Source: JAIWNK01 sp964453115
Lineage (GTDB): Bacteria; Chloroflexota; Anaerolineae; Anaerolineales; Anaerolineaceae
Length of the DNA: 64,000 nucleotides
Direction: 5' to 3'
NCBI GenBank assembly: GCA_964453115.1
Contig: CAYVRT010000015.1
Location: forward strand, 25,326-89,325
A program made the translations under genes and the position numbers. The notes under the pieces were generated by a model. The model had not been told where the DNA came from and searched no databases. It was given only the letters and a program-made list of their open reading frames with translations. Positions 62,873-64,000 of the stretch are shown piece after piece; position 1 is the stretch's first letter, and each line of letters starts with the position of its first letter.

Positions 62873-64000
62873 ATGATACAACTAACCATTGATGGGCAAA
62901 TCATTCAGGTAGAAGAGGGCAGCACTGTCTTACAAGCTGCCCGCGCCGCAAATATTCACATTCCCACTCTGTGTGACCACCCCGAACTCACCCCCTATGG
63001 TGGCTGTCGTCTCTGCCTCGTCGAAGTGGATGGCTTCCGTACACCGCAAGCCTCCTGCACCCTGCCAGCATCCAGCAACATGGTTGTCCACACCAACACA
63101 ACCAAATTACAAGAAGCCCGCAAATTCATCCTTACCCTCATCTTTAGCGAACGCAATCACTTCTGCCCATTCTGCCAGGTCAGCGGCGGTGATTGCGAGC
63201 TACAAAACGCCGCCTACGATGAAGGCATGGCAAATTGGCCCATCTCACCCACCTACAACCCCTACCCAGTAGATGCATCACACCCCTACTTTATTCTCGA
63301 TAACAACCGCTGCATCCTTTGCCGTCGCTGTGTGCGGGCCTGTAGTGACCTGGTTGGCAATCACACCCTTGGCATGGAAGAACGCGGCGCACGCACAATG
63401 GTAATCGCCGATTTTGGTTTACCGCTTGGCTCCAGCACCTGCATCTCCTGTGGCGCTTGTGTACAGGTCTGCCCCACTGGTGCCCTGATTGATCGCTGGA
63501 GTGCCTATCGCGGCCACGTCCACGAAAGCGACGTAACCGAAACAATTTGCATTGGGTGTAGCATGGGTTGCGGCATCCATGTCCGCACTCGTGACAATCA
63601 ACTCTTACGCATTGACGGCAACTGGCAAACGGAAACCAACGAAGGCCTGCTATGCGAAACGGGTCGCTTCCAGCCCATGGTTGAAAATCGGCAGCGCATC
63701 ACCACTCCAATGATTCGCAAACACGATCAACTCACACCCGTCACCTGGGAAGAAGCCCTGCAAGAAATTGCCCGCCTGTTCAATGCTGCCCCCGGTGGCA
63801 TTGCTGCCCTGGCCTCCACACGCCTACCTGCCGAAGCATTGTATGCTTTCCAGCAAATCTTTTCCGAAAAACTGCACAGCGAACTGGTCACCAGCACAGA
63901 GGAAGGCAAAACTACAGCACATGCCGCTGCTCTGGCCCGCCAAACTGCGACTCCCTTTGAAGCACGTCTCGATGCTCTCAAACAGGCCGATTGCGTCCTG
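62873..64000 (+). CDS. NuoG/formate-dehydrogenase-like iron-sulfur protein, right edge cut, metal ligand missing
   Basis: 376 residues are visible and the frame is open to the window edge. ATG at 62873 with GGAGAG before it. Domains: [2Fe-2S] ferredoxin (CDHPELTPYGGCRLC, ASCTLPA), His-Cys [4Fe-4S] motif (HFCPFCQVSGGDCELQ), two [4Fe-4S] motifs (CILCRRCVRAC, CISCGACVQVCPTG), a Moco-domain [4Fe-4S] motif (CIGCSMGC, LLCETGRF), and the start of the molybdopterin fold. Aligned by hand with fdhA, the Sec position falls in an ELVTSTEEGKTT segment that has no Cys, Sec or Ser-Cys pair. It is therefore probably a non-catalytic, NuoG-like electron relay. Confidence 0.85.
   Translation, partial: MIQLTIDGQIIQVEEGSTVLQAARAANIHIPTLCDHPELTPYGGCRLCLVEVDGFRTPQASCTLPASSNMVVHTNTTKLQEARKFILTLIFSERNHFCPFCQVSGGDCELQNAAYDEGMANWPISPTYNPYPVDASHPYFILDNNRCILCRRCVRACSDLVGNHTLGMEERGARTMVIADFGLPLGSSTCISCGACVQVCPTGALIDRWSAYRGHVHESDVTETICIGCSMGCGIHVRTRDNQLLRIDGNWQTETNEGLLCETGRFQPMVENRQRITTPMIRKHDQLTPVTWEEALQEIARLFNAAPGGIAALASTRLPAEALYAFQQIFSEKLHSELVTSTEEGKTTAHAAALARQTATPFEARLDALKQADCVL

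Overview
The window looks like chromosomal DNA from an anaerobic member of the Chloroflexota, most likely class Anaerolineae. This is inferred from the gene content: very GAF-rich sensory proteins, Thr/Pro-rich lipoproteins, one mreBCD-mrdA-minCDE-rodA-gltX block, and a bifurcating-type formate dehydrogenase operon with DRTGG, PHP and CBS accessory genes. No insertion sequence, phage gene or CRISPR array was seen, and intergenic gaps are short.

Layout. (1) 0-9.1 kb: a cysteine desulfurase cut by the left edge and coupled to a lipocalin-like protein; an SGNH-propeller lipoprotein with an acyl carrier protein and an acyl-AMP ligase; an HD-GYP receptor; a propeller lipoprotein. (2) 9.18-9.62 kb: no protein gene, but a strong promoter, foldable sequence and an intrinsic terminator, so a candidate structured RNA of about 400 nt. 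(3) 9.6-18.6 kb: hpt, a cytidylate-kinase-like gene, secreted and lipoprotein genes, an ABC exporter, a methyltransferase, an M1-type peptidase and an MFS permease. (4) 18.7-27.8 kb, minus strand: mreB, mreC, mreD, mrdA, minC, minD, minE, rodA and gltX, which join cell-wall elongation to division-site placement. (5) 27.9-47.4 kb: tRNA-Gly, then a nearly gapless sensory island with two CheY-like proteins, four membrane GAF receptors that have no kinase domain, a ParA-type ATPase, a 1638-residue hybrid histidine kinase and a threonine-synthase-like enzyme fused to a receiver domain. (6) 47.4-50.7 kb: a DMT-type permease, a winged-helix regulator, tRNA-His and hisS. (7) 50.8-64 kb: a formate dehydrogenase operon. 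It starts with regulatory genes (DRTGG, CBS-ATPase, DRTGG, PHP), continues with two NuoE/NuoF-type pairs, an HndB-like ferredoxin and a FocA-type channel, and reaches a formate dehydrogenase whose reading frame crosses an in-frame UGA. That UGA sits in the active-site context and is followed by a SECIS hairpin, so the product is a selenoprotein. A NuoG-like protein without the metal-ligand residue runs off the right edge.

How the genes may work together (inference): the island could gather many small-molecule or redox signals through GAF domains, pass them through one kinase, and deliver them partly to a metabolic enzyme by a receiver domain. The last operon would interconvert formate and CO2 while exchanging electrons with NAD(P)H and ferredoxin, with formate crossing the membrane through FocA. 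The most interesting points are the threonine synthase-receiver fusion inside the GAF island, the shared short C-terminal module of the four receptors, the selenocysteine formate dehydrogenase, and the unassigned RNA candidate at 9.2-9.6 kb.
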